Origin: Smaragdicoccus niigatensis DSM 44881 = NBRC 103563
Lineage (GTDB): Bacteria > Actinomycetota > Actinomycetes > Mycobacteriales > Mycobacteriaceae
Assembly (NCBI RefSeq): GCF_000380645.1
Contig: NZ_AQXZ01000016.1
Coordinates: 372,001-436,000, forward strand
Length of the DNA: 64,000 nt
Direction of reading: 5' to 3'
A program made the position numbers and the translations under genes. The notes under the pieces were generated by a model. The model saw nothing but the letters and a program-made list of their open reading frames with translations, did not search any database and was not told the DNA's origin. The stretch's first letter is position 1; every line of letters starts with the position of its first letter. Positions 1 to 12,500 of the stretch are shown in pieces.

Positions 1-416
1 CCCCGCCAACCCCGCGCGAGCACCTCGCGGCGGTGTCGGACGGTAAGTACTTCTACATCGTCGGTGGCCGATTCCTCTCGTCCGACAAGAACTCGGCCGC
101 CTTCGAGCGGTTCGACCCCGAGTCCGGCGAGTGGAAGAAGTTGCCCGACATGCCGACTCCGCGCGGTAGCTACGGTGCCGCCTACATCGATGGACGCATC
201 GTCGCCATCGGCGGCGAGGAGCCGACGCGAGTGCTGGGCGAAGTCGAGGCATACGACATCGCCGACGGCAAGTGGCGGAAGCTGCCCCCGCTGCCGACGC
301 CGCGTCACGCGCTGGTCGTCGCCGCCGTAGGAAACACGATCTACGCGATCGACGGTGCGAACCGTCCAACCCATGAAGGTCCCGTGGCCACGGTCGAAGC
401 CCTCGACTTCGTTTAG
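1..416 (+). CDS. Kelch-repeat beta-propeller protein, C-terminal part only (5' end outside window)
   Basis: The frame is open from the first bases of the window, so this is the 3' end of a longer gene; a GTG at 33 is an internal valine, not a convincing start. The visible 137 or so residues hold kelch blades: repeated PTPR turns, YFYIVGGR and IVAIGGE double-glycine motifs, and WRKLPPLPTPRHAL. Kelch propellers bind proteins or ligands; some actinobacterial Ser/Thr kinases carry propellers as sensor domains, but no kinase part is visible here. The stop lies 11 bases before the FHA-MMPL gene, so the two are probably cotranscribed. Family call is firm; role is unknown. Confidence 0.8.
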   Translation, partial: PPTPREHLAAVSDGKYFYIVGGRFLSSDKNSAAFERFDPESGEWKKLPDMPTPRGSYGAAYIDGRIVAIGGEEPTRVLGEVEAYDIADGKWRKLPPLPTPRHALVVAAVGNTIYAIDGANRPTHEGPVATVEALDFV

Positions 417-427
417 AAAGTGCCTCT

Positions 428-3400
428 ATGCCGCAGCTTTCCGCGATGACGCGCACGGCGTACGTGGTCCTCGCGCCCGGAACCCCCGGCGAGCGGGAGA
501 TTCCGATCCTGGGGCGGCTGTATGTGGGCCGGGAGTGCGCAGGCATCGATGAGCAGCACCGCCTGATCCTGACCGATCCGCGGGTGTCGCGACTGCACCT
601 CGAGATCACCCTGGGCGGTGACGGATCGGCGTGGGTGACCGACCGCAGTGCCAACGGTACGACGCTCAACGGGACGTTCCTCCCGGTCACCGGTCCCGTC
701 GCCTTGCGGCCCGGTGATCGCCTCGGCCTCGGCGCACCCGTGATCGAATACCGCACTCCGCCCGGCTTCCATCTGCCGCCACCGGATGGCACTCCGTATT
801 TCGTCGAGATCCGCGAACCCGATCGGCCGATCCGTCTCCGGGTCATCGAAGGTCCCCTCGAGATCGGCCGAGACTGCCAGGGCGAGCGCGTCGAGGACCG
901 GACCGTCTCCCGTTCCCACCTGAAGTTCATTCCCCGGCCCGGTTCGCTGACGGTCGCGGACCTCGGCGGCCGCAACGGCACTTTCGTCAATGGCATGCAG
1001 TTGATCGAGCCGGTCACTGTGCGTCCGCAGGATGTGCTGCGGATTGGGCGAACGGAGCTGGTTCTCCTCGCGGCCCAGCGGCTCGGACCGCCGGGTGCAC
1101 CGGCGGCGCCGAAAGCAGCCGCCCCGGTGCCGGCGGGCTTCCCACCGCCGCTGCAGCCGTATCCGCAGCCGCCGTTCGCGCGACCCGCACCGCAGCCCCA
1201 GCCACAGCCGACCCCGGGACCCCCGCAGGCGGTGGCCCAGCACAAGCCGGTTCGAGTCGGCGCGGCAACAAAAGTCGGAGCGCTTCTCGTGGCGCTGATC
1301 GTCGTTGGCATCGCAGGTTTTGGCATGTCGCACCAGGCCAAGCTCGACTCGCTGAAGAAGGAAGACCCCGTCAGCTACCTGCCGGCGACGGCCGAGTCGA
1401 CGACGCTCACCAAGGATCAGAGCAAGTTCTTCAAGAACGACTCCCAGCCTCAGTTCGTTCTGTTCCATCGGAACGGCGGGCTCACCGACGCCGACCAGGC
1501 GCACATTACCCAAGCTCGCGATTCCATCGCGAAGGTCAAGGGCATCGATGGCACCACCGCCGGTCTCTCTGCTCCCCAGATTTCGAACGACAAGACGACC
1601 GCCTCGGTCTCGGCACCGCTGATCTTCACGGACGGCGGCAAGGACGTCCCACTCGAAGAACTCACCAAGTCACAAGATGCCGTCCTAGCGGCCGCAAAGG
1701 CCGATGCCCCAGCCGGACTCGAGGTCGATATTGCGGGTTCGGCCGCGATCACCCTGGCCAGCACATCCGCGTTCAGCAAACTCGACGGCCCACTGCTGAT
1801 CATCACGCTCATCTTCGTCGTCGTCATTTTGTTGGTCGTTTACCGGTCCCCGACGCTGCTGTTCGTACCGCTCATCTGCGCCGTTCTCGCCATTGGGTGC
1901 GCGTCCCTGGTCGTTTATCTGCTCGCGGACAATGGCCTGGTCACGTTGACCGGTATCGCGACGGCGATCCTGTACGTACTCGTCCTCGGCGCGGGGACCG
2001 ACTACGCCCTCCTCCTCATCGCGCGCTATCGCGAGGAGTTGTACAAGTACGAGAACCGCTTCGAGGCGATGATGGTCGCGTGGAAGGAGTCGGCCGAAGC
2101 CATCGTGGCGTCGGCGGGGACAGCCTCCGCGGGTCTGCTCTGCATGATGGTGTCCGACCTCAAGTCCAACCAGGGACTCGGACCAGTTGCCGCCGCGGGC
2201 GTCGGTGCCACCCTGCTCGTCATGATGACCGTGCTCCCCGTATTGCTCGCGCTGTTGGGGCGCTGGATCTTCTGGCCGAAGATCCCGCACCCTTCGAAAA
2301 TCGACGCCCTCGGAAAGGTCGGTCTCTGGGGCAAGGTCTCCGATGTCGTCGTCCGTCATCGGCGCGCGGGGTGGATCTGGTCGACCTTGCTTCTGGTCAT
2401 CATGATCGGCGGAATCACGTCTCTGAACGCCGGCGGCCTCACCCAGCTGCAACAGTTGGATGCAGACACGCCCGCCGTCGTCGGACAAAAACTGTACGAC
2501 GAGAAATTCCCGGAATCGAAGGGTTCGGGTGCACCCGCGTTGATCCTCGCCAACACCGGGTCCGCGGATGCTGTCATCGCCGCAGCGCAGGGAGTAAAGG
2601 GCATCGCGGGGACTGTGTGCATCGCACCCGACTTCGACAAACTCGCTGCGGCCCAGCAACAACAACAGCAGCAGGGCCAACCAGCCGCGCAATCGGAAGG
2701 CTGCGTGCCGCCCGAAGTACAGGTCCAGCCCGTTGACGGTCGAACCATGATTCTGGCGAACCTCACCGACGGCGCCGACAGCCCGGCTGCGATGAACACG
2801 ATCGAGCGTTTACGCACGGCAGTGCACGGGGTAAGCGGTGCGGATGCGCTGGTCGGCGGGACGAGCGCCCAGTTGCTCGATGTCAAGAAGGGCACGGTCA
2901 GCGACCGCAACCACATCATCCCGCTCGTCCTGTTCGTGATCTTCGTGATCTTGATGATGCTGCTGCGCTCGATCGCCGCACCGATCCTGCTCATCGCCAC
3001 GGTGGTGCTGTCGTTTGCCGCAACGCTCGGAGTGAGTGGTGTCGTTTTCGACTACTTCTTCGATTTTCCCGCTGCCGACCAGAACTTCCCGCTCTTCGCG
3101 TTCGTTTTCCTCGTGGCGCTCGGCGTCGACTACAACATCTTCCTCATGACGCGTGTGCGCCAGGAGGCACAGCTGCTCGGAACGAGATCGGGTATCCGCC
3201 GTGGGTTGGCCGTGACAGGTGGCGTCATCACGTCTGCCGGCGCCATTCTGGCCGCGACCTTCGGCGCCCTCATCACGACCCCGCTCGTCGTCCTCGCCGA
3301 GATCGGATTCGCCGTCGCGTTCGGCGTTTTGCTCGACACGCTGATCGTTCGCACGATCTTGGTACCCGCGCTCGCACACGAAATCGGGCGCGGCATATGG

Positions 3401-3433
3401 TGGCCGTCCAAGCTGCGAAAAGGCCTCGAGTAG
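428..3433 (+). CDS. MMPL/RND family transporter with two N-terminal FHA domains
   Basis: This 1001-aa protein starts with two forkhead-associated (phosphothreonine-binding) domains: FHA1 about residues 28-107 (G34-R35, S54-R55-x-H57, N76-G77) and FHA2 about 140-205 (G147-R148, S161-R162-x-H164, N183-G184). A proline-rich linker (about 220-275) leads to the first membrane segment (281-300). The rest is a two-half MMPL transporter with the conserved Asp-Tyr pairs D525-Y526 and D901-Y902 in membrane helices, the residues used for proton coupling in MmpL proteins, and a Gln-rich stretch in the second extracytoplasmic loop. MMPL proteins export lipids and lipopeptides in mycolata. It sits between a kelch gene and an NRPS, suggesting export of the NRPS product under phosphorylation control. 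An alternative ATG is at 446; no strong ribosome site marks either. Confidence 0.88.
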   Translation: MPQLSAMTRTAYVVLAPGTPGEREIPILGRLYVGRECAGIDEQHRLILTDPRVSRLHLEITLGGDGSAWVTDRSANGTTLNGTFLPVTGPVALRPGDRLGLGAPVIEYRTPPGFHLPPPDGTPYFVEIREPDRPIRLRVIEGPLEIGRDCQGERVEDRTVSRSHLKFIPRPGSLTVADLGGRNGTFVNGMQLIEPVTVRPQDVLRIGRTELVLLAAQRLGPPGAPAAPKAAAPVPAGFPPPLQPYPQPPFARPAPQPQPQPTPGPPQAVAQHKPVRVGAATKVGALLVALIVVGIAGFGMSHQAKLDSLKKEDPVSYLPATAESTTLTKDQSKFFKNDSQPQFVLFHRNGGLTDADQAHITQARDSIAKVKGIDGTTAGLSAPQISNDKTTASVSAPLIFTDGGKDVPLEELTKSQDAVLAAAKADAPAGLEVDIAGSAAITLASTSAFSKLDGPLLIITLIFVVVILLVVYRSPTLLFVPLICAVLAIGCASLVVYLLADNGLVTLTGIATAILYVLVLGAGTDYALLLIARYREELYKYENRFEAMMVAWKESAEAIVASAGTASAGLLCMMVSDLKSNQGLGPVAAAGVGATLLVMMTVLPVLLALLGRWIFWPKIPHPSKIDALGKVGLWGKVSDVVVRHRRAGWIWSTLLLVIMIGGITSLNAGGLTQLQQLDADTPAVVGQKLYDEKFPESKGSGAPALILANTGSADAVIAAAQGVKGIAGTVCIAPDFDKLAAAQQQQQQQGQPAAQSEGCVPPEVQVQPVDGRTMILANLTDGADSPAAMNTIERLRTAVHGVSGADALVGGTSAQLLDVKKGTVSDRNHIIPLVLFVIFVILMMLLRSIAAPILLIATVVLSFAATLGVSGVVFDYFFDFPAADQNFPLFAFVFLVALGVDYNIFLMTRVRQEAQLLGTRSGIRRGLAVTGGVITSAGAILAATFGALITTPLVVLAEIGFAVAFGVLLDTLIVRTILVPALAHEIGRGIWWPSKLRKGLE

Positions 3434-3464
3434 TTCTCGATGTTCCGCAGGAGTGATCGAAACC

Positions 3465-3476
3465 CACCCTAGGGTG
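3465..3476. promoter_or_regulatory. Perfect 12-bp palindrome CACCCTAGGGTG upstream of the NRPS gene, with candidate promoter
   Basis: CACCCTAGGGTG is a perfect inverted repeat centred at 3470.5. Downstream is a candidate promoter, TTGACC at 3507-3512 and TTAGCT/TAGCTG near 3529-3535 (16-17 bp spacing), followed by a strong ribosome site (AGGAGG, about 3546-3551) before the ATG at 3555. The palindrome belongs to the same sequence family as the arrays at 21040-21092 and 58718-58772, and its position about 35 bp upstream of the -35 would fit an activator. Inference from sequence only. Confidence 0.55.
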
Positions 3477-3554
3477 TCTGGCTCGTCCGATTAGGTTGCC
3501 GGAATGTTGACCGTGATCGACACTGCAGTTAGCTGACGCGAGATAGGAGGCGGA

Positions 3555-6500
3555 ATGCCTGTGGACGCCGGGCAGGGCCCAACTGCCTCGGAGGTATTTC
3601 CGCTTTCGGCAGCACAGCGCGGCATCTGGTATGCCCAGCACCTGGCCGGCGACGTCCCGATCTCGATCGCTCAGTACGTCGAGATCAGCGGACCGGTCGA
3701 CGTCGACGTCCTGACCGCCTGCACCCTCCGCATGGCACGCGAGTTCGGTTCCGGCTACCTGCGCGTCTTCGAAATCGACGGCGAGCCGTGGCAGCGGATC
3801 GGCGAGGAAGACCCGGTCATCCGTTCGCTCGACTTCAGCGACGACGCCGATCCCGCCGCCCGCGCGATGGAGTGGATGCGCACCGAATACTCGACGCCCA
3901 CCGACCTCGACAGCAGCTCGATCATGTCCTCGTCGACCATCAAGCTCGGCCCAGACCTCCACTATTGGTACCTGCGCTGCCACCACATCGCGGCGGACGG
4001 TTTCGCCGGGCTCACCTTCGTCAACCGCATCGCGGAGCTGTACACCGCGGCGGTCAACGGAGTCGAGCCATCGCCGTCGAAGGCCAGCCCCCTCGTCGAT
4101 GTCGTCAACGCCGACATCGAGTACCGCGCCTCCGACAAGTTCACTGCGGACCGCGATTTCTGGCTCGAACACCTCCAGAACCTGCCCGAGCCGGTGAGCC
4201 TGGCCGGGCGAACCGCGCCGCCGAGCGCACATCCTCGACTGCTCTCCGGAGCTCTGCCCGCCGACACCAACGCGTTGCTCAGTGCCGCGGGCACGGGTGC
4301 CGGGGTGGCCCCGGCGATCATCGCCGCGTTCGCTGCCTACCTGGGTCGGCTCACGGCGACCAGCGAGATCACGCTGAGTCTTCCGGTCACCGCACGGACT
4401 TCGGCCGTGCTCAAGCGGTCCGGCGGCATGGTCGCCAACGTCGTTCCGTTGCGGCTGTCGATCGCCACGGACGTGACGGTGTCCGAACTGGTTCGCAGCA
4501 CACAACTCGAACTCACGGGCGCCCTGCGCCGACCGCGGTATCGCCAGGAGGACATGTTCCGCGACCTCGGACACACGGGTGATGCGCCGGCCGCCTTCGG
4601 GCCGTCGGTCAACATCATGATGTTCGAAAGCCGCGTCGTCCTCGGGCCCACCGAGGGACGCGTGCACGTCCTCACCTCGGGCCTCATGGAGGACCTGTTC
4701 CTCAACCTCTACCCGGGCATGGGTGACGCCAGCACGCACATCGACTTCCAGGCGAACCCGGACCTGTACAGCGCCGAAGACCTGGCCGCGCACCACAAGC
4801 GGTTCCTGGCGTTCCTGCACCGGTTCCTCGAAGCCGACGCCGACACCCGCGTCGCCGACGTCAGCGTGCTGGAAGCTGCCGAACGCGAGGCGATCGTCCC
4901 ACTGCGCGGACACCCCGCCTCGCCACCGCAAACGCTCCCCGAGATTCTCGCGGGCGGCGTCGCGCGGTCAATCGGCAACCCGGCGGTCACGATGCCCGGA
5001 CGATCGCTCAGCTACGACGAACTCGACCGCCAATCGTCCCAACTCGCGCGCATCCTCATCGAACGCGGTGCACGGCCCGAGACGCATGTCGTCGTCGCGA
5101 TCGCCCGGTCGATCGAATCGATCCTCGCGGTGTGGGCGGTCGCCAAGACCGGCGCCGCGTTCGTGCCCGTCGACCCGAAGTACCCGGCCGACCGCATCCT
5201 GCACATGATCACCGACAGCGGATCGACGTTGGGCGTCACGGTCGCCGGCGCTCGCGATGGGCTGCCGGACAATCTCACCTGGATCTCCCTCGACACCACC
5301 GACCTCCTCGCGGACATCAGCGACGCCCCGATCACCGACGCCGATCGCCTCGCGCCGGTTCGCATCGCCAACACCGCGTACGTCATCTACACGTCGGGTT
5401 CGACCGGTCTGCCGAAGGGCGTCCGCGTCACGCACGCCGGACTGACGAATCTCATCGAAGACCGCACGCGCGCCTACGGCATCACCGCCGACACCCGCTT
5501 GTCGCACGCGTACTCCCCCAGCTTCGACGCCTCGCTCGAACAGTTCCTCGTCGGCTTCGGCAACGGCGCGACCTTCGTCGTCATCCCGGCCGACATCCTC
5601 GGCGGCGAGCAGCTCACGTCGTTCATCGAGGCCGAGCGCATCGATCACATCGACCTGCCGCCGGCGATGCTGTCGTCGATGGACTCCGCGAGCGCGCCAA
5701 CGTTGCGCAGCGTCGTCGTCGGCGGTGACGTGTGTCAGGACGACCTCGTCACGCGCTGGCAGCCGGGTCGCACCATGCACAACGCCTACGGTCCGACCGA
5801 GGTCACGATCTCCTCGACGGCGACGACTGTCGAGCCCGGCCGAGCGGTCACGATCGGCGGGCCGATGCAGGGCATCACGGCCGTCGTCCTCGATCAGCTG
5901 CTGCAGCCCGTGCCGATCGGCGTCCCCGGTGAGCTCTACCTCGGCGGTCCCGCGGTCGCCCGTGGCTACGCAAACCTCCTGGGCAACACGTCCTCGCGCT
6001 TCATCGCCGATCCGTACGGCGAACCCGGGTCTCGGATGTACCGCACGGGTGACGTCGTCCGCTGGGTCGAGACAGAAAGCGGCCTCGAACTCAGCTACAT
6101 CGGACGCTCGGACTTCCAGATCAAGATCCGCGGTTTCCGCATCGAACTCGGCGAGATCGACGCGGCACTGACGCGGCACCCGGCCGTCGAGAACGCGGTG
6201 ACGGTCGGCGCGAAGACGGCCGCCGGTGCGGCTGTCCTCGCCTCGTACGTCGCCGCGATGCCCGGCCAGACGATCGATCCCGACGCGCTGACCGACTTCG
6301 TCGCAGAGTTCCTACCAGCGCATATGGTGCCGTCGACGATCATGGTTCTCGACGCGCTGCCGTTGAGCGACGTCGGCAAGGTCGACCGCAAGAAGCTCCC
6401 CGAACCCGTGTTCACCTCGCGCCGGTCCTCGCGCGGCCCCACGAACCGCACCGAGGAAGTGCTCGCGGGAATGTTCGCCGAGGTCTTGGGCCTCGACTCC

Positions 6501-9500
6501 GTCGGCATCGACGACAGCTTCTTCGCCCTCGGTGGCGACAGTATCGTGGCGATCCAACTCGTCGCCCGGGCGAAGAACGCCGGACTCTCCGTGACGACGC
6601 GCGACATCTTCGAGCGCAAGACCGTTGCCGGTCTAGCCGAAATCGCCGGGTCCGCGGAGACCGCGGTAGTGCTCGAAGAACTCCCCGGCGGCGGTATCGG
6701 TCCGGTTCCGCTCACTCCGGTTATCGAAGCGATGGTCGAGAACCCCGGTCCCTTCGATCGGTACTCGCAGGCCGCGCTCATCGAGCTTCCCGCGGACGTC
6801 GACGCCGCGTTCCTCGCCCGCGCGGTCGAGGCGCTCATCGACCACCACGACATGCTGCGCGCCGTCCTCCAGAAGGACGACGACTGGACGCTCGAGGTGC
6901 CCGCACCCGGCGGGACGGTCGGACGCTCGCTTCTGCACGAAGCCACGATCGACGGCTCGTCGGAAAGTGTCGACCGCGAACTTCAACAGGCTGCCGACCG
7001 CCTCGATCCGTCGACAGGGCGCCTGATCGCGCTGGCCTGGCTGCATCTCCCCTCCGGTCCAGACCTGCTGTGGCTCGTCGTGCATCACCTCGCGGTCGAC
7101 GGCGTCTCGTGGCGCATCCTCCTGCCCGACCTCGCGACCGCATACCTGCAGATAAGCGCTGGTCAGGCCGTGGCTCTCAACCCGGTCGGCACGTCGTTCC
7201 GGCGTTGGGCGCACGGCCTCGCCGAGACCGCGCCGACGCGTCGCCACGAACTCGCCCGGTGGGAGGGAATCCTCACCGGTGCCGACGAACCGCTCGGCAG
7301 GCGCGCTCTCGAACCCACGACCGACGTCGGAAGCACGTCCGCGCGCATCGACACCGTCATCCCCGCGTCGGTCACCGAGGTGATCCTCACGGCGCTCCCG
7401 GAGCGTTTCCACGGCGGTGTCAACGATGGTCTGCTGACCGCGCTCGCCTTGGCGATCGCCCAGTTCCGTGCTCGCCGGAACTCGCGTCAGACCGACGTCC
7501 TGTTGCAGCTCGAAGGGCACGGGCGTGAAGAATCCGCCGTTCCGGGCGCCGATATTTCGCGCACCGCGGGCTGGTTCACGACGCTGTACCCCATCCGGCT
7601 CGACCTCGACGGCGTCGACCTGGCCGAAGCCTTCACCGGAGGTGCGGCCGCCGGCCTCGCGATCAAGTCGGTGAAGGAACAGCTGCGTGCGCTTCCGGAT
7701 AACGGCATCGGTTTCGGCATGCTGCGGTACCTCGACCCGACCACCCGTGGCCGCCTCGCCGGACTCGCGGCCCCGCAGGTCAGCTTCAACTACCTGGGAC
7801 GCGCGACATCGGGAGCCGACGGCGGGCCGTGGATGCCGTCGACCCAGTACGACTCACTCACCGGTACCTCCGACCCGCAGGCCGGATTGCCCGCCGTCAT
7901 CGACATCAATGCCATCGCCACCGACACCGCGACCGGCTCGGAACTGACAGTGAGCTGGGCGTATGCCACCGACGTGATCAGCGCCGAAGACGTGCGCGAA
8001 ATCGCCGGCCTGTGGTCCGAGGCGCTCGCCGCGCTCGCCGGCCACACCCTGGAGATGTCGGGCCCCGCGTTCACGCCGTCCGACTTCCCGCTCGTCGACG
8101 TTCAGCCGTCGGACCTCGACCGCTGGGTTGTGCAGTACCCGTCGATGGTCGACGTCTGGCCGCTGTCGCCACTGCAGTTCGGTCTGTTGTTCCACTCGAT
8201 CTACGACACCGACGCCGCGGACGCCTACACCGTCCAGGCGATCCTCACGCTGTCCGGAACCGTCGATGCACACCGACTCCAACGCGCGGCCCAGGCTCTC
8301 GTCGACCGCAATGACAACCTTCGCGCCGGCTTCGTCGAAACCGATGACGGGCCGCGGCAGATCATCCTGTCGCACGCGAATGTCGGCTGGTCCGAGGTCG
8401 ATCTTCGGACCCAGCCCGACCCGGACAAGCGCGCCCACATGCTGCACCGGCACATCGAGGTCGACGCGGCGACCCGTTTCGACCTGACTTCACCTCCGCT
8501 TCTTCGGCTCACCCTCGTCCGGATGTCCGACGACGAGTGCAAGCTGCTGCTCACCAACCACCACTTGATCCTCGACGGCTGGTCGACGCCGCTGATCGTC
8601 CAACAGCTCATTGCGCTTTACGCCGCCGATGGCTCGGACCGGATGCTGCCTCCCGCGCGCAGCTACAAGAGCTACCTGTCGTGGCTGGGCGAACAGAACC
8701 TCGAGGAATCGCTGAGTACCTGGAAGGAAGCGCTGTCGGGCATCGACAACCCGACGCGCGCCGTCCCGACCCTCGACCGGACCGAGGTGTCGCAGGGGTT
8801 CGAGCTCGCCACGAAACTGAGCGCCGCCGACACGACCGCACTGCAGCAGCTGAGCAAGACGCTCGGCATCACGGTCAACACGACCATCCAGGTGGCGTGG
8901 GCGCTGAACATGGCCACTCTGACCGGACGCATGGATGTCGTGTTCGGCAATACCGTCTCGGGTCGGCCCGCACAGCTCGCCGGCGTCGAAGAGATGGTCG
9001 GCATGTTCATCAACTCGCTGCCGGTCCGGGTCCGGCTCGACCCCAGCGAAACCGTCACTGAGCTGCTCATTCGGGTCCAGAAGGAGCAAGCGGACCTCCT
9101 CGACCACCAGTACGTCGGACTGTCGGACATCCACCGCGCGGTCGGTCTTCCGGAGCTGTTCGACACGCTGACCGTCTTCGAGTCGTACCCCATCGACACC
9201 GGCGCGCTCGCGGCCGCGTTCGACGTGGCGGGCATGCGAGTGACCGGCTTCGAAGGCACCGACGCGACGCCGTACCCGTTGGGGCTCAAGGTCATTCCGC
9301 ACCGCCCCGAGCACACCGGCGAAGGCGAACGCTACGAGATCGTCGTGACGTACCTGGCCGGTGCCTTCGAGGCACCCGAGGTGCAGCGGATTCTCGACCG
9401 GCTCGTGCGCTGGCTGTCGGACCTCGTGGCGAATCCGCAGGCGCGCCTGGCCACCGTCCAGGTCTGCGACGCCACCGAGCTCGCCGAACTCGCCCCGGTT

Positions 9501-12500
9501 CGCGGCCTTCCCGACGTCGAAGTCCGCACTCTCCCGGAGATTCTGTCCACCGGCGCTGCGGTTGACCCGGACGCCATCGCGGTCACCGCGAACGGCATGG
9601 ACCTCAAGTACCGCGAGCTCGACGAATGGTCGAACCGACTCGCCCGCGTCCTGATCCGCCGGGGTGTGGGTCGCGAAGTGTTCGTCGCGCTGGCGCTCAC
9701 CCGGTCGATCGAATCGATCGTGGCCATCTGGGCCGTCGCCAAGACCGGTGCCGCCTTCGCTCCGATGGACCCGAACCATCCACCAGACCGCGTCGAGCAC
9801 ATGGTCACCGACTCGCAGGCGCCGATCGGACTCACCATCACGGCGATCGGTGAGACGCTGCCGAGTTCGATCGACTGGCTGCTGCTCGACGACTTGAACA
9901 CCATGCGGCGCGTGATGACCGTGTCCGCAGCACCGGTCACCGACGAAGACCGCGGCGGGCCGATCCTGGTCGACCAGACGGCATACCTCATCTACACGTC
10001 CGGCTCCACGGGTAAGCCCAAGGCGGTTCTCCTCACGCACCGCGGCATGGCGAACCTGGTCCTCGCGCTGCACGAAGACTTCCGGACCACCCCGCAGTCG
10101 AGCGTTCTGCACGTGGCATCGCCGAGCTTCGACGCGTCGATCTTCGAGATGCTGTCCGCGTTCGGCGTGGGTGCACGGCTCGTCATCGCCTCGCCGGAAA
10201 CCTACGGCGGCCCCCAGCTCGAATCGCTGCTCCGCGACGAGCGCGTGACGACCGCGAGCATGACGCCGTCCGCGCTCGCGACGATGGAACCGAACAACCT
10301 GCCCGATCTCGAGGTCCTCGCAACCGGTGGCGAAGCCTGTGGACCGGAACTGATCGAACGCTTCTCCCCCGGTCGCACGATGTTCAACGTCTACGGCCCG
10401 ACCGAGTTCAGTATCTGGGCGACCGGTTCGGGACACCTCGATCCGGGCGATGACGTGACGATCGGTGGCCCGGTCCGCGGTGCCCAGCTCCTCGTTCTCG
10501 ACACGTGGCTGCGGCCGGTGCCGCTCGGTGCCCAGGGTGAGCTCTACATGGCCGGCCCGGGCCTGGCCCGTGGCTACTTCAACCGCACCGAGATGAATGC
10601 GTCTCGCTTCATCGCCAACCCGTACGGCGCTCCCGGCGACCGCATGTACCGCAGCGGTGACATGGTCCGGTGGGTCCAGGGGAAGCGGGGCCTCGAACTC
10701 GAATACCTGGGCCGCAGCGACTTCCAGGTCAAGATCCGCGGTCTGCGCATCGAACTCGGTGAGATCGACGCGGTGCTCGTCGCCGACGAGGAAATCGCGT
10801 ACGCCGCGACCCTCGGCGTCAAGGGTCCTTCCGGCGCAACGGTTCTCGTCTCGTACGTGCTTCCTGAGACGGGCATCGACCTCGACATCGAACGGCTGCG
10901 GACCCGCGTCGCCGGAGTGCTGCCGGGCTACATGGTCCCGTCCCTCATCATCGTGCTCGACAAGATTCCACTGACCCCGGTCGGCAAGCTCGACCGCAAA
11001 GCACTGCCGGCTCCGGACTTCCGGGCCCGCCCGCAGTCGACGTACCTCGCGCCGCGCACCCCGGTCGAGCACACGGTGTGCGAGGTGTTCTCGGCCGTCC
11101 TCGGTTTCGAGGGAATCGGAATCGACGAGTCGTTCTTCGATCTCGGCGGCAACTCGCTTCTGGCGACCCGCGTGATCGCCCGGATCAACTCCGCGCTCGG
11201 GTCGTCGATCGCGCTGCGCGACCTCTTCGACGCGCCGACCGCGGCGCAACTGAGCTCTCGAATCCACCCGGCCGGTGTAGGCCCCCGCGCGCAGCTCGTG
11301 TCTCGCGTACGCCCGGACCGGATTCCGTTGTCGCTGGCACAGCAGCGCATGTGGGTCGTCAACCAGCTCAACCCGACCTCGGGCGCCTACAACATCGCGA
11401 TGGCGCTGCGTTTCACCGGCGCGCTCGACGTCGAGGCCTTCGAAGAGGCGCTCGGGGACGTCGTCGCGCGGCATGAGTCGCTGCGGACGGTGTTCCCGTC
11501 CGATGCCGCCGGTCCGCGTCAGGTCATCATCCACACCGAGGCCGCGACGCCGGTCGTCCGCGTGGTCGAGGTGCCGGAAGGCCCCGAACTTCGCACCGCG
11601 ATCGAGACGATGGTCGCCACGGGAATCGATGTCACGAAGCGAACCCCATTGCGGGTGGGCCTGTTCCAGCCAGCCCCGGACGTGTACATCGTGGTGCTCG
11701 TCGTGCACCACATCGCGGCCGACGGCGTCTCGATCGCACCGCTCGCCATCGACCTCATGACGGCCTACACCGCCCGTCTCCAGGGTTCGACGAACGGTCT
11801 CGAACCACTCGCCGTCCAGTACGCCGACTTCGCGTTGTGGCAACGCGAAGTCCTTGGCGACGAGACCGATTCCGAATCGCTGGCCGGCCGACAGATCGAC
11901 TTCTGGCGGACGACCCTCACCGGAATCCCCGACCAGCTCGACCTCCCAGGTGACCGCCCGCGCCCGCCGGTGCAGTCGATGCACAGCGCCGACTTCGCGT
12001 TCGACATCCCCGCTGACCTGCACGTTCGGCTCACCGAGCTGGCGAAGTCGACGAACGCCTCGATGTTCATGGTGATCCACGCGGCGCTCGCGGCCTTCCT
12101 GGGCCGGATGGGGTCGACCGACGACGTCGTCATCGGAACTCCGATCGCGGGCCGCGGCGAGGCCGCGCTCGACCCGATCGTCGGCATGTTCGTGAACACG
12201 CTCGCGCTGCGCAGTGCGCTGCCCGCCGCGACCTCCTTCCGCGACTTCCTCACCACGACCCGCACCGCGGATCTCGAAGCCTTCGCGAACGCGGACGTCC
12301 CGTTCGAGTACCTCGTCGAGGCGCTCAAGCCCGAGCGGTCGGCATCGCGGCACCCGTTGTTCCAGGTGACGTTCGCGCTCGAGAACTTCGCCGAGCCGCA
12401 CTTCACGCTGCCGGGGCTCACGGTGGAGATCGAACCGTTCACGCGCAATGGGTCGGAGTTCGACCTCAGCGTGTCGATGCGGGAACTGCCCAACTCGTCG

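Noticed and set aside
2653-2690. CAG/CAA-rich repeat considered as a microsatellite or CRISPR-like element
   Set aside because: It encodes a short Gln tract in an MMPL loop; no spacers or regular repeat units.
3273-4931. Antisense open frame across the MMPL end and NRPS start
   Set aside because: Spans two real genes and the intergenic promoter; no recognisable protein motifs or ribosome site.
8490-12401. Very long antisense open frame (1303 codons) inside the NRPS gene
   Set aside because: Arg/Asp/Val-rich mirror translation with no domain motifs; a usual by-product of high-GC codon use opposite a real gene.
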